64,000 bases of DNA. Source: Endomychus coccineus (lineage: Eukaryota; Arthropoda; Insecta; Coleoptera; Endomychidae). The notes beneath the pieces were generated by a model that was not told where the DNA came from, searched no databases, and worked only from the letters and a program-made list of their open reading frames with translations. The translations under genes were made by a program, and so were the position numbers. Positions 48,901-63,900 of the stretch are shown here, one piece after another; the stretch's first letter is position 1; each line of letters starts with the position of its first letter. The stretch is from NCBI GenBank assembly GCA_958510875.1, contig OY294067.1, positions 236,076,361 to 236,140,360 of the forward strand. The letters run 5' to 3'.

Positions 48901-51900
48901 TTACTTCCTTTTGTTATTTCGTTGATTCACCTTTTACACAACACTAAGCTTTTTCACGATAATCACAGGTAACTAATTTAGGTTACTTCTTCTTGAGGAT
49001 CAGGAACTGTTGATAATACTTTGTTTTATTCTTTTAGATAAGACATAAAACTTTTCGATGCTTTATTGAAATTATGTTGAAGAATGGCAATCGTTGGATA
49101 CTTCTTATAAATTTGAGGTTATTACTACCCTCTATTTGGTTTAGATACTTGGGATACTCGTTGACTTTTAATAAAACTTATTAACTTTGGTTACTTTGAA
49201 CCTATCGAAGTTTGGAACACTTGCGTTCTCTGATGTTTATTTTTTTATAAACTTAGGTTAGAAAATTTTTGTGAGTTGCCAGAGGAGAACAGTCTCTGCT
49301 TGGATATTAATGCAAAACTGAACTTGGCTTTACTTTCAGACCTTTTTATAGGCCTCCAAAACCGACGCTACTTGATGTCATAAACAACCTATCAGGTGCC
49401 TACTTTACTTATCAAGAATGCCAAGTTAATTGTTGTTAAACTGACAGAAGTACTCATTGTTACCAGACTGACACTAGAAATTCCTCTCAACCAATCAGAA
49501 TTTAGTATTCTTTAATTTTTGAATTATTGGAGATTTTCAACTTATTTTAATTGATAGTGATTCCTTCTTTTTAAATTAATATTGCCTACATTTTTCCCCA
49601 CACTTTGGTATAATATAACCTATGATTGGGTTATTATTTATATGATTATTCCCATATTTATGGTTTTCTTGACAGTTACTTATTCTTAAATCTAATACAT
49701 ACCATATTATATCAATAACATTCTTTTAACATTACATAACTCAAATTTACTAATCCTAACTTATATCTATAACATTATTCAATGTTTTGTACTATCTCAT
49801 GATAGTTTTGTAATCACTTTAATTATGATTTCTGCCTTCGTTACACAGTACGTTTCTTCACTTTCACTGAAGTTCTTGTTTATCACTTCTTATTCTATTA
49901 CATTGTTGTTTATTATGTTTTACATTGTTAATTTTAATATTCTAACTATTATTTAGCTTTTACTATTGTTTTTAATTCCATATAAATATCTTTTATTTGA
50001 TCTTATCTGATTTTCAAAGTTCGGTAAGTTATTATTTTTAAATTTTTATTGTTTATGAAATGAAATCATAACAGTATATATTACATTCTCTCAATTGATG
50101 AATATTCACGTGTATAGCTCCGAATGGCAGATGAAGATATATCTGTGGTATATATTGAGGCAACCCCTCGTTACCTATAATTCATATTTATTGGAATGAC
50201 GTCACCTCGCCTACATTAAGGAAGCAAACTTTGTACAACGTTATTAAGGCAGTCAAATGAGTATAAAAATAGGACAAACCGTAAATCCTTGGGAAATGGA
50301 TCGATTTTGATGGGACAAAGTGTCATCAGAAAAAAAGTTGACCACAACTAAAGTTGCGCAAATTGTTTATATTATTTATAAGCAATTAATAAATAATTTA
50401 ATTAGATCATTTTTGACATTATATAAAAATTTCTAAAGATGCAAAATTTGACCGTGGTCAACTTTCTTTCTGATGACATTTCGGAAATGCTGAAATCTCA
50501 TTGGCAAAGTGGATACGTGCAGATGTTTCTTGGTGTATAAATATCATGAACTAGCATTCTAGAATGAGCATATTAATTTATTATTGGCTAATAAAAGAAC
50601 AAGGTACAAGAGTATCTAAACTCTAACAAGAAGAGTTAATGTAATAATTGAAGCCATTTTAAATTGTTTGTTGTATCTGAATATTCATCATTGAATAAAT
50701 ATTGTTGTATGTGATCATACCTTTGAATAGATGTACTTACCTAGATTTGAAGCCCTGAAAAGATAATCGCAAAAGGAGGAGAATTACATACCAAGGTTTA
50801 CTTTTCTGGGGATTGTCATATCAAAGGGATATTAGTCAAGCGTGGTATCTCCCACCCGAGTGTGCATGCACTTTAATGATTCACAGAAGAAGGAACAGCA
50901 ATCAATTACAACAAAATTTCAAATGAATTACTTACCTAGTATTCCCAAAATATCTATATTCAAATCACTAACCCGTCAAAAGTTCAACAAACAAACCTGC
51001 GATGACCTTGCCGTTTGGAGTTTCGAACCTATGCCGCTATCAAGACGCAAATACGTGACCGGGGTCTTAACGCCTCGGCCAGAAACGGCAATGTAGGCTG
51101 AACATTGAATTCGCCATATTAACAATTAATTCGCTTGGGGCACTTACAAGCGATCTGCGAAATTTCAAATCCATACAACCAATAGGAGCGGCGCAATCGT
51201 ATCCACAGGTTCGAAATCTATTTGATAACAAAAGTGAGGAAAGTCAGTGATCGATTGATCACAGTTCATTTCTCATATTTTATTCCTCGCGACAAGTGGT
51301 ACGCTGCCGAAGTCCTATAGAGGGATAATATAATGGCTTTTATCCAACGGTGTGTGCCCTGTGTCTCGAGGTTACTACGTTAGAGGAAAGACCTTTCTTA
51401 CTATCGTCGTGATTCAGTCCCTTCCTTGTGGAGAAAAAAGTATTCCACCTTCTTGAGGCGTTCGTTATATAAGGTTCAGAATAAAGTCACGTAGCTTATA
51501 ATATTCTACTCGTCAAACCCTTTCATTCGATACCCAAGTCAAGGTGGTTGTGAAGAAAAAGGTAATCCGCCATCCTAGAGCGTCCGCCATGTTGGACATT
51601 CAACAATATGAGATCATATAATACCTATATTGTATTATCATAAGAACCAAAGCTGTGTAACATTTCAGCTCGACTTAATGACGGGATGTGGGTCAAATTT
51701 CAATCACTATAAATTTGACCGATGCATACAGCATGTCGAATATGAGAAAATCCCAATAATCTAAACATACAGCACCAATCAGTCCCAATTCCAGATTTCA
51801 AACTGTCCTAAGGTGTAATGGTCGGCGAAACGTCGGTGTATAATAGTGCCATTTCGACGAGGAATCCATTGGAAACCCAAGGTGAATCAAGTATCGCTGT

Positions 51901-54900
51901 CTGCTGAAGTCTACAATCCAAATAACTTATGAATGTCTTACGTTATATCTGCATTTGAATGAAGACCATACACTTGAGGTGGATCTACTGGAGCGAATGA
52001 ATCAAAATGGGTCAAGTATTCTGGGATGCTCTTGAAACGAACAACCTTGTAGCCTTTGAAGAATTCAAAATCATCATTGAAAACATTGTCTTGGAACCAA
52101 ACAGTTGTGAATGTATTCAATAGTACTTTATCAAAATCATCTGTTACTCTGCCACCATAATGAACTTCACCAAGCATGTATCTGGAAAGAGATGATAGAA
52201 CTTATGTGTTTATGACATAATGATAAATAATGAACCTCAAAGTAACCCAGCTGACTCCTTTTTTTGGATCGACCTCATCCAAATGATTTTGAACGAAGAT
52301 ACAACTCGCCAGCCAGTCGGCTGAATTATATTCATAAGGGATATTCCATCCTAAAGGACCAAATTTTCTTCGTTCTTGTAGGACAGTATGCAAGAACGAA
52401 ATAGCGTATACTAGAGGAATATATTGCCAACTGTCTGAGTAATCTAATAAATCTTGGCCCATCGAGGTATATGTTCTCAATAAGCCAGCTCTCACACCTG
52501 GAATTATAAAAGTATTACTAGATTTCATACATCTAACACTATTTAGTCTACATTTCCTTTAATTGTATACTACACCACACAGAGACACATAGATTTAAAT
52601 ATAGATAAATATATTTTATCGAGTGATTGCATAATAATTTTTTTGATTCTATACGTGAAAATATCTTGGACAATTGAGAAAAATTGGAATTTTTTTCATT
52701 GGTTGATTTATTGTTGGATGCACCCAGAGTTTTGACAATATCTTATCCTATCCTTGGAGGTCCATATTCCGATGCCAGTGCCGATCTCTGTTATAGATGC
52801 AAGAGTGTACCAAGTGTTTCCACTGATTTTCATATAAATTTATCCATTTATTTCAGTCCATTCCGGAACGGTTTGTTGGAGTCGTATTGGGGTGTTATTC
52901 GATCAGTTTTCATTAGATGGTTGAGCCAGTGTATCTCCCAAAACAACCTGTTTGCATTCTACACACCGTTCTATCAGACTACATATTGACTGCTATGTGT
53001 AGCGGAGGCAGCGTATTTGATTAACTCGAAGGTTGTTTATCATCAAATTTCCTTCGATGTCAATAAGAGCTCCAAGGCTATGCCTATGTGTTTGTTTCTA
53101 CTTTCTTTTTCTACTCTGCGTGCAAGCTCATGTGTAGCTAGTTCGCAGGATTTGCCTTCTGGATAGGCAAACGGGTACTGGTACAGTGGGAAATTAGCCA
53201 GTGCACCCTCCAGTATGTATATCAATAATTTTCTCTACGATCTTCAATAAGCAGAAACTTGTAGGCTGATGGGTTGGTAAGATTTGGCTCGGTAGTACGA
53301 TTCACGTTTGGTATGAAGAACACTCTTTCGTTCCTCTATGCACAGTATTAAGGACATTCGAATAAAGCCCGTGAGCCAGTGAGTTGATGTTTGAAGATCC
53401 CGGGTGATGTGTTTCAAGTAAGATAATCATAACAATCATTGTTATCAAGATAACAATGATAAGGTCTTCGATAATAACGCAATGAGCATCGACACTGCAG
53501 CTACAATTAAGTGTTAGTCAAAACTAAGAAATTCTTATTCTCACTATGAATATATATTATTATTATTATTATCATCTTTAGAATATAACCATTAATTAAT
53601 AGTGGCATGAGCATCGACACTACAGCTACAATTAAGTGTTAGTCAAAACTAAGAAATTCTTATTCTCACTATGAATATACATTATTATTATTATTATCAT
53701 CTTTAGAATATAACCATTAATTAATAGTGGCATGAGCATCGACACTACAGCTACAATTAAGTGTTAGTCAAAACTAAGAAATTCTTATTCTCACTATGAA
53801 TATACATTATTATTATTATTATTATCATCTTTAGAATATAACCATTAATTAATAGTGGCTTTTGTTTAAATAGTGGCCTTTATATGAAACATGTACGTCG
53901 TGTATTCGCTCCAAAGTAAGTCTCTCGTTGAAAACTTCTGAATTGGTAAATATCCTGACGTGGCTTTATTCAACTGAATGATAACGTTCGATATACAGTG
54001 TGACCCAGTTAGATTAGAAACACCCCTGTAAAATTTTAAGTTATTAACCGATTTCAACCAATTTTTTTTTGAATTGTCCAATAATGAAAAGTCTCCTATG
54101 GGACAAAATTTAAAATGTATATTCCAATTTTCAGGGCATTCGTAGTCGAAAATGTAGAATTCTTATTAGCGATTTTTTCATAAAAAAAAATTACTACTTC
54201 ACTGGATTCAGAGTGCCTCCAGCTGATGTAACCAAATTTTATAAGAATATATTTAATAACAAGAAAGTTACGACAACTTATAATTAATTCGAAAACTCAC
54301 TAAGCCAACAGTTACAAAAGAACATCCTGTATCAACAGATAACCATGAATTTTTTTTTCATTAATTGTAACAATGAACTATCTACGGAGGAATTTTTGAA
54401 AATAGCATAAACATTTAATGAAAATAACGGAATTACATTTAACTTTACACACAATTAACTATTAATAAAGTTGAATAATTTAAAAACTTAACTTAATAAA
54501 CATTTTGTTCATTCAGTGGTGATTTATTGTTACAATTAATAAAAAAATAATTTCCATGGCTATCTGTTGATACAGGATGTTCTTTTTTGATCGTTGGCTT
54601 AGTGAGTTTTCGAATTTTAAGTTGCGGTAAATTTGTTATTAATGAATATATTTTCATGATATTTCGGTCACAGTTATTTGGAGGCACTCTGAATTCAGTG
54701 GCTTAGTAATTTTTTTAATAAAAAATCGCTAATAAAAATTCTCCATTTTTTACTACAAAAATGTATCGTAAAATACCCTGAAATTTGGAATAAGCATTTT
54801 AAATTTTGTCCTGTAGTAGATCTTTCATTACTTGACAATTAAAAAAAAAAACGGGCAGTCACCGGGCACTCCCGACAGAAGTGAAAACTGACATTATGAA

Positions 54901-57900
54901 GTAACCAATTTATTTTATGTTATCTTTGAATTATTGTAGCATCCAAAATTACAATTTTATTATTTTTAAATGAATATATTCTTTAGTTTTCACAACTGTC
55001 AGCATTTCAATCAACAATTATATACATTTTGATATTTTATAATAAAAAACGTATAATGGGCGGTACAATCCCTGTAAAGAGTATGAAGTAACCCGATAGC
55101 CATTATAATAAATACACATTATTTTATTTTCAAAACATATTATTTATTGATATTTACATCGATGTGAATGAAAGTAATGTTAAACAGCATATTATTCATT
55201 TGCGTCGTCATTATCGGTAACTTCGACGATTCTTAAATTATTAGATTAGACAGCATGAAACATACTGTGGAATCAGGTGTGCTCATATATAAAAACAGGC
55301 TACTATTACCGATCACACATAATTTAATTATTATTTTTTACTCTGTAATAATTTGAGTATGAGTTGTATTGCAGAAAAAGGTCCATTTTTTCAGTTAGCA
55401 TAAAAATATAACTTTCGTCTGCACGAGGACGGAGGATTGAGTAGATGAATAAAGTCGAGTATATGCGTGCTATTGTAGCTGTATACAGTGTATAGTGTGT
55501 ATATGCAGTGTATACGTATACCTGTCCTGTATACCGTAATCGAGAGTACTGGCTCAGACAGGCAGGCTGGACATAAAACGTTTTTGTAAAAATATACTCT
55601 ATTCACAGCCTTTTAACCTTTGCACAGCGACCGTACCAGCTACTTCACGGACAAAATTAATTTTACCCAGCAAGAACCAACTTGGAGGTTTCTCTTGGCA
55701 AAAAATTTTTTTGTTCGTTTTTTGTCTTTTATTTTTTTTGGATTTTTAATATTTTTTCTTTTTTTTAGAATTTTTCATATTTCGTTTTTTTTTTATTAAT
55801 TTTATTAACTTTTTTTTTATATATTAACGGAATTCTACTACGGTCTTTAGTTTGCGAAAAATGATCAATAATATTATCAAAAAATGTACCATTTTGTTTT
55901 AAGTGTTTTACTGAATCTTTTTCAATAGGTTTTAAACTAACATTGTATAAACGATTTTGGCCCATTGTATTTGGCATGTAAGTTTTAATTCGTTTGAGAG
56001 TAGAAAATGATCTCTCCACCGATGCCGACGTGACAGAAATGGTGACTGTCAAACAAAGTAGTTTATAAAACTGAGGTAAAACTTGTTGCAAATCATTGTC
56101 TATCATATATTTTATCATATCGGCGTGACTGTCATACTGGCCTAAAATATCTTTATCCGAGTATATAACGCATAATTCATTGTGCCGTGCTATTTTATCA
56201 AAAAATTCATATTTTAGAACTAAGTTATCTTAAAGTGTATGGGGGAACTCTTTTGAAAAAGATTCGAAAAATCTTCTATTCGTCAAGTCAAAAAACTTCA
56301 ATTCATGTAAATCGGAAAATCGAATCTCAATTTGACCTTTAATAGTATCTAAAATTTCATAAAAAAGTTGTTTATAATGTAGTTTCTTGTCTACCAAATT
56401 ATATATTTTCCTCCTTTTCGCGGGAGGAGCCTCATCAGTTGAAAAATTTTCAAATAAAATATTAAAATGAAATTCAGTATTACGGAAACTTGAAATTCTT
56501 CCAATGAGATGTTTCAAACGATCTCTTGAATAAATTATATCAGTGAATTTATGTTGTAAAATTTGAAAAATAAGATCAGTTTGTTCAAATATTAATTTAA
56601 AATTATCAAGAAAAAACAAAAATTCTTCATTTTCTAAATAAGATTTTAAACCAACAGCAGCATTTAATGAAACCTGATCTGTAGAAAAGTCATCACTGTT
56701 TAATACAAAATCAAATGTTTCAATTAATTTGTCTTTATTTTTGTGGATGGTAAATACTGCACGTGAACACGTGATGTAAAATTCCATCCAGTTGGAGCAT
56801 TACAGGGAAATCAATGATTTTTTTTTAAACTTCGTCTTGTCAATACTACTATTAGTATTAACAATGATCGATTTTGATAGTTACCTGACATTACTAATCC
56901 TTTCAAATCCGGTAAAGGCCGTTTATTTAAAAGAAACACTTTTATCATATGTTAATTCACTAAATGGATTTTCTAAAAGGCAGCAACTAACTCACTAACA
57001 CTCATTTTAAATTTACAACAGACAACAATCTAACCTTACACATAAACAAGCACTGACTGACCTACTCAGCAGCCGGCAGAACGCACGTCTCGTATTTCAT
57101 AGATTGCTAGCGGCTGCCGCAGGCTAGCCTCCAGAGGGTGTTGCCATTTTCGCTGATTTACCCAGTTGGCGTTCGGACTGGTCGGAAAAACGGCAACTGC
57201 GTTGAACAACACATGCTCAGCGTTTGAGATATATAGAGAGTCTAGCCTTAGGGCACTGTTGCCAGATTAAAAATAACTACTGAGAACGGGGAATTAATTG
57301 TAAAATTTAAAAAATTATCAGAGAAACAGGAAATAAAATGGAGAATGATCATTAAGATAAATTGGTGAGGAGGCTGAGCCTCCTCAGCCTCCTTCGAGGA
57401 GCCGCCACTGCCTTGCACGTAGATACGATACTAAGTACACAATGTACGATTAATGAATTAAATAAAAATATAACTTTCGCCTGCACGAGGACAGTAAATG
57501 AATAACGTCGACTCAGATATGCACACGTGTGTAAGCGTATAGAGAGACTGCCTGACGCCTGATCAAGTAGTTGCGCTGGCGGCAGTATACATAATACCTA
57601 ATATAATATACATAGCTACAGCGTGACTGCTCGTGACCGACCCATGGTTTTACCCCCCATCCGAAATAGCTCAACGCGCCTAAAGAAGTTTTCACTTCAA
57701 AAATTGCTTAAAATCGGTTAACGTCTCAAAATTTTACAGGGGTGTTTCCAATCCAAATGAGTCACAATGTAGATATGAATAATGTGATGTGAGTACATGG
57801 TTAATATAAAAATGTCTCAATAATTATAGATATTATGATAGTCCGTGGTAGTCAGGATCAGGTATTATCTATGGCCAGGATTCCCATTTAAATAAATACA

Positions 57901-60900
57901 ACTTCATGCCATACTTCGAAGTTATACTTTCTTTATAATTTTCTCGAAAAAAAGTAACTCAAGAATGTGAAGTTCTGTTTTTCCTAACATTATAAACAAC
58001 CAAGATATCGACATGTGTCTAAAAGTCGAAAAATCGAACTTTTATTTAAACTCGAAAACAAAAGACGAAAGCAAAAAAAAATAACCTTGTACAAACATCG
58101 AAATTTACCCACCTTGTACAAAGAAAATTGAGAGATATCACTGTTAATCTTTTCAAGCAAATAATTACTAAAGCTATAAGTATTTCGTTTTTCTCCTTAC
58201 CTGATGGTGCCTCATTGGTGAATTTGATACAAATTTGTAGTAAACTGATTGGGAACGATGGATGTTCTTCGGTAGTCATCCAAAATCTGAAATCTTCATG
58301 ACATGATCCTATTCCCTTTTCCAACTCCAAGAATACCGTAAGTACTTCATGCATATAATCCAAAGATAAATGACAATTTTGCAGTAGAGCCCAGTAGCCC
58401 TGTAACACATGCGATTTTTAATACACTCATACTTTTTACTTGGTTCATTTCTCACATCAGCCATTGCAGAACACAACAGTTTTCTTGCATGTACTTCTTG
58501 CCCTTGTCCCATTGAGATTGATTTACAAGAACTTTCTAGCTTCTTGGCAAGCATTTCTATGTAAGGTGTGGGATCGGAACCCGTGCTCAGAAAGCATACC
58601 ATGGGTGTAAGTGCACGCGATTCACTATGCATTATTTCGTAATTCAAAATGACAGGTTCAGCAAATCTGAGTCCCATTGAACTGGCAATATACTTTCTGC
58701 TTTGTGTCATTGTTCTGTCTGTACACCAAGACCTAGCACAAGAAATATGTTTTGTAGGATTTCTACACGAATATATAGTGGGTACCGCTGCTGATATTTG
58801 TAAGAATGATTTATACAATTTTCATTATCATTTTTTATTTTCAAGTAATTTTGTGAGAACCAAATTTCTTGATTTTCTATTTCAGTTTTTTGTAGTGTTA
58901 CCGTGAGGGATGGAGCAAAACAAAATGTACTTCTCAGAGGCAACTTTTCCTAAGCTTACATGTTATAATGTCAGTTTTAATTTCTCACGTTTCGTTTTCA
59001 ATCAACCCTAATTTTACAAATGTACAAATTTTTAATTCATTGATTTATCACATGTGATGATTCAATCACGTTTCAGATGAGTGTAAACAAGGTAAACAAT
59101 AACAATATAAAGGTCTGCTGGAGCCTAACTTCTACTGTTTTTAAAATTCGAGTGCAAGTTGATTGGTCGTTTATTTCGTTTATTTAATGTTATTGACGAC
59201 ATAATATGATGTTGTTACGTGTAAGGCACGTGATTGGAGGAGCTAGGTGACGTCACCTAGCGCAAGAAACGATGGTAGGGGGGCTCCAGTAGACCTTTAT
59301 ACTTTGACTATGTGTAAGCACTCATCCAGATTTTGTAAAAAATGTTCAGTACGAACCTCTGCTAGAGAAAAATTTCTAAAATTGAGCAGTTTAATGCTTA
59401 AAGAGAATCAATAGTTGGGGGGTGACATTTTTATAATAATTCTTGAAACAAAAATATAAAATCAAAGAACTATAAATTATTAGTGGCTTCTGTGAGTCGG
59501 AAAAAAGCAAATATTTCAGAGCCTAACAAGACTCTGCACCCCCCCCCCCCGTTTTCGAGGATCTAAACACGAGGGCGGTGGTTTAAACTCTTTCTGAGTT
59601 GACCGTCGCCCCCAAACGGCCAAACACAACCCCCAAAAAGGGTGAAATTCGGATATACCGACATATTCCGAGAAAAACCGCGTCACCTCCCGTTTTCGAG
59701 GATGCTGAACACGATGCCGGAACTTTCGAATTTCTCCAAGTCAACCCCACCCTTTAAATGGCCAAAAACAACCCCCGAAAGGGGTGAAACTCGAATATAC
59801 CGACATATTTCGAGAAAAACTGCGCCACCTCCCGTTTTTGAGGATGCTGAACACGATGCCGGTACTTTGGTATTTCTCCGAGTCAACCCCACCCTTAAAC
59901 GGCAAAAAACAACCCCCGAAAGGGGTGAGAACCTGTAATTCCACTTGTAAGCGACGTAGATTATATTGAGCGGATCATTTTTTTTAATGAAAATAGATTT
60001 TATAACGCTGTTTTATATTTACCTATAATGAATGTAATTGTATGCGTCAATAATAATGTTTTATATGGATATGTAGTTATATGCATCAATGAAACAGTTT
60101 TATATTTGTATATATAGTTGATAAGTAATTGTACGCGTGCAATAAAAATGTTTATGATTTAATAAAATAAAATATGTAAAATTGTACCACTGATTCCATA
60201 CAGGAGATTTTCTCACCTGAAAACCACCAAATAACCCAGCCAGACACGCCTATTTTTCAGGGTGAACAGTCAGTCAACAAATGTGGAAACATCATCGTGT
60301 ATTCAATGATTTGTTATACATTTTCTCTTATCGGATTTTTCTTATCCACTTCATACATTCAGTGTATCAAAGGGGTAGTTGTTATCCGTTTTAGCGGTTA
60401 GTTTGCTTCGGGGAGAACATCCAGAATCACCATCGTGTTCAGCATCCTCGAAAACGGGAGGTGACGTAGTTTTTCTCGGAATATGTCGGTATATTCGAGT
60501 TTCACCCCTTTCGAGGGTTGTTTTTTGCCGTTTAAGGGGTGGGGTTGACTCGGAGAAATTCCAAAGTACCGGCATCGTGTTCAGCATCCTCGGAAACGGG
60601 AGGTGACGCAGTTTTTCTCGGAATATGTCGGTATATCCGAGTTTCACCCCTTTCGGGGGTTGTTTTTGGTCATTTAAGGGGTGGGGTTGACTCGGAGAAA
60701 TTCCAAAGTACCGGCATCGTGTTCAGCATCCTCGAAAACGAGAGGTGACGCGGTTTTTCTCGGAATATGTCGGTATATCCGCGTTTCACCCTTTTTGGGG
60801 GTTGTTTTTGGCCGTTTGGGGGTGACGGTCAACTCAGAAAGAGTTTAAACCACCGCCATCGTGTTCAGCATCCTCGAAAACGGAGGAGGTACAGAGTCTC

Positions 60901-63900
60901 GTTAGGCTCTGAAATATTTTCATATTTTTCCGATTCACAGAAGCCACTATATAGTAGACTTCCCAGGACAGCTAATTTTGAAACTTCTTAGCTTCCAGAT
61001 GTCACTGTAGAACGAGTCAATGCCGACGTTTCGCCAATAATTACAGGTGGCATCTTCAGGGCAGGATTGAGGCTTGAACTGAAACTGATTCTTTTGGTTT
61101 CTTTAACAGTATTTGTGTGAAAATTTCATGCAATGTTCAGCAACGGTGGTTCACTCTGATCCGTTGTGTGATCATGTACGGAATGGAATTTTCAAGGATG
61201 GGTTTCTAAAAGTTGGGGAGGTGATATCCTAAATATAAATAATTTAAACCGTGAATCGGGATATAAACTGGTCTGAAATGTAATCCTTCGCATGTGATAA
61301 ATGATGTACAGAATGAACAAAACCTCAAAAACAGTTGTATTAGAAAAAACAGAGTCGTGTTCAAAAAAAGTTTGATTGTTGGTTGATCGAAAACAAAACG
61401 TCGAATATTACAACTGTTTTTAACGTAAGAAAGCTAATGAAAAGTAGCTGTGAAGAAGTTTTTATTTTGTTCCATCTCTGAAATAAAATTCAGGTTTTCC
61501 AAAATTACTTGGGAAACAAAAATGATTGTAGAAAGATTGTATTTCCTCTTTGGTTACGCAAATTTTTCCCCAATTAACTAACACTGTATCTATTAGCATT
61601 TCAGACATCCTCATGAGACATCTTTATCTTGGACACACTGTATAGTAACTGACTACCGCCAGTGTATCTGTGTATCTACCAGGGTCCTGCCGCATACATT
61701 ATAATAGCTAAAAAATGAGTTTAGGAAAGATTTTCACTGTACGTCAAACTAGTGAGATTATACAAAGTTCCGAAACTAATTTTTTTGGCTCTTATATTTT
61801 ATTTCTGATTTTTCATCTGAATCAGTAATAGGCACTCAAGTGGCATGAAATTGGATTGTTATATTGTTAATATTACAAGGTGTAATATTTGGTCGGTCTC
61901 CTATAACCGAACCAAAATGTGTATATTGCCAAACGAGAACGTTTCTACAGAATTTTATTTGCCCCTGGCAAAACAAATCAAAGTGAAGTTCGGCATCTAA
62001 ATCAATTTTATCGCTCTTATTCAAATCAGGATCAGCTTGCGATATATGAAATTGTTCCATATGGAAGCTATAGGAGGGTAATTTTTAGGTCACCTTTAGC
62101 AGTACAAAGAAATTTGAGTTAATTTGAAATTAATTTATTATTCTCGATTTAATCGTTGCATTCTTAACCTTCAAAATATGAGATTTTATAATGTTAATAC
62201 CAGAAATATGAAATGAATATTAACGGTCTTTGTTTTAACCATAATTTATTCATTGAAGTCTGTGACAAAATTGCCTTGAGCACCAGAATCTGTCAAGGTT
62301 CTACAAAATTGAGGGTTTTATCAAATTTATTTGGGCTTGGGTAACCATCAGACAGAGGGGCTAGCTTTTATTATGCCTAAAAGATCTTCATCTTCATCTA
62401 AATTTGGAAAAGTGTGCCATGTTTATAAAACATGGTTAGAGAAAGATGAATTTGTTTTACTAAGTCTAAAAGATCGAAAATGTTCCTTATATCTAATTTC
62501 TATATTACGACTAGATCTACCAATGTAAAAGTTATCACACTCTGAACAGGTTAATTTTTATTCTCTACGTTTATTAAACAAGAAATAGGACAATTCATCT
62601 TGAGGTGTGAAACTACCTTTTAGATTAGATTTCTATAAAATGTCTGCAATTCTTTCACTTACGGTGCCAAAATATGTGAGGGAAACGTATTCTGATGAAG
62701 AATCAGAATTTTTTTGTAAAAAATAGATACTTGAGTAAGTTAATTTCTGCTTTTTCTTGTCAATTAATGTGGATATAATTTGAGGTTGAAAACCATTGTT
62801 AATGGCTATAACTTTGATTATATTCAATTCTTCATTCATGTTTTCAGGAGAAAGAGGAAGTGAAAATGCTCTATGTATCATTGAGTTGTATGCTGCTAAT
62901 TTGTGACTACGGAGACTAAAAAATACAACTATTTCCAATTCATCAAGATTATTCATATTTTCACTCATTAGTATGAAGATGACACGCTAGTGTCGAAACT
63001 ATAGTCCCAATTTATTTGTATAATATATGTGATAAAAACAAAATAAAAGTATTTCATTTTATTATATCAATATGAAGTATTTGTTTTTGTTCCATTTCAC
63101 TTTCAATAAGCAAAGCCTCATAGCTGAATACGTTTGACATTCTTTGGACCCTACGAAACGTGTGTGTGTCTTAAGTCGCATTATCAATATAATTCATGTA
63201 ATTTTTCTAATGTTAATCATTAAAGAATTTGTTAGTAGTAGAGAGATAATGGCATTGATAAAAAAATAACAATATTTGGTTTGTCACAAACGATGTTTTG
63301 TCAAAAACCACCGAGAAAGCTTAAACACAGTGAACGGATTAGTCAGTAAAAGGTAAAATCAAAGAATCTTTGAGACTGATAAAAAGGAAAATATGAATTC
63401 CATGGATTATCACTATATTTAATAATTGCAATCCCACTTCTTCACCATATAAAAGAACATACCGAATTATGAGTAGTTTCCTAAAAGTATCTAGACTGTT
63501 ATAATTCAATGGGAATAGAGCATCTTCGGGAGCATCTTTGTCGAACCATATTTTCCAAATTCTGTCATTGGCAGCGACCTGTAAAATAATTTGAGGTAAT
63601 TAAGATATCAGAATCGCTTATTTATTATAAAATAATAAAGACTACTGTCTACATATAATTAATTTATAATGCTGAACAAATAATATACCTGCTGTACAAT
63701 ATACTGGAAGTGGCGCAATTTTGACAACTCGACCAAGTTTAACCATGTGCTATCGGATATCCACTTAGCTGGTTTAGGTGGACAGGTAGCCAAATCTAAC
63801 GCTGCACCTCCTTTAATTAAATTCTGAAATTCTTCATGTGTTATGAACCCTTTATCCAAGTCTATTTTCAAAGTCAACATCAACACAAACATATATTTGT

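Larger units (their letters stand above)
55395..57520. repeat. Direct repeat flanking the hAT element
   Basis: ATAAAAATATAACTTTCGTC at 55400 and AAATAAAAATATAACTTTCG at 57460 share CTGCACGAGGAC and GTCGA(C/G) further on, about 70 bp of similarity. It may be a duplicated piece of the host element. Confidence 0.5.
53994..57771. mobile_element. Mariner-like TIR element, 3.8 kb, with nested insertions
   Basis: TA then CAGTGTGACCCAG...GAAACACCCCTGTAAAATTTT at 53996, and the inverse ending at 57769 before TA. A TA duplication with CA-GTGTGAC ends fits Tc1/mariner. Inside, a second inverted pair (about 54060-54350 against 54550-54850) and a hAT element (55626-57410) are nested. No mariner transposase seen. 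Confidence 0.65.

Noticed and set aside
51820..51838. GGTCGGCGAAACGTCGGTG as a hammerhead
   Set aside because: Only the GAAAC-GUC half is present; the upstream CUGANGA box is missing, so it was not listed as a ribozyme.
53480..53859. CRISPR-like array
   Set aside because: Units of 125 bp are contiguous with no unique spacers, and the DNA is clearly eukaryotic.
58649..58906. 85-codon plus-strand ORF
   Set aside because: Antisense shadow of dynein exon C and its upstream intron.
59641..60991. Eight overlapping ORFs of 60-98 codons on both strands
   Set aside because: All are translations of the 142-bp tandem unit, whose length is not a multiple of 3, and lie in a non-coding foldback element.
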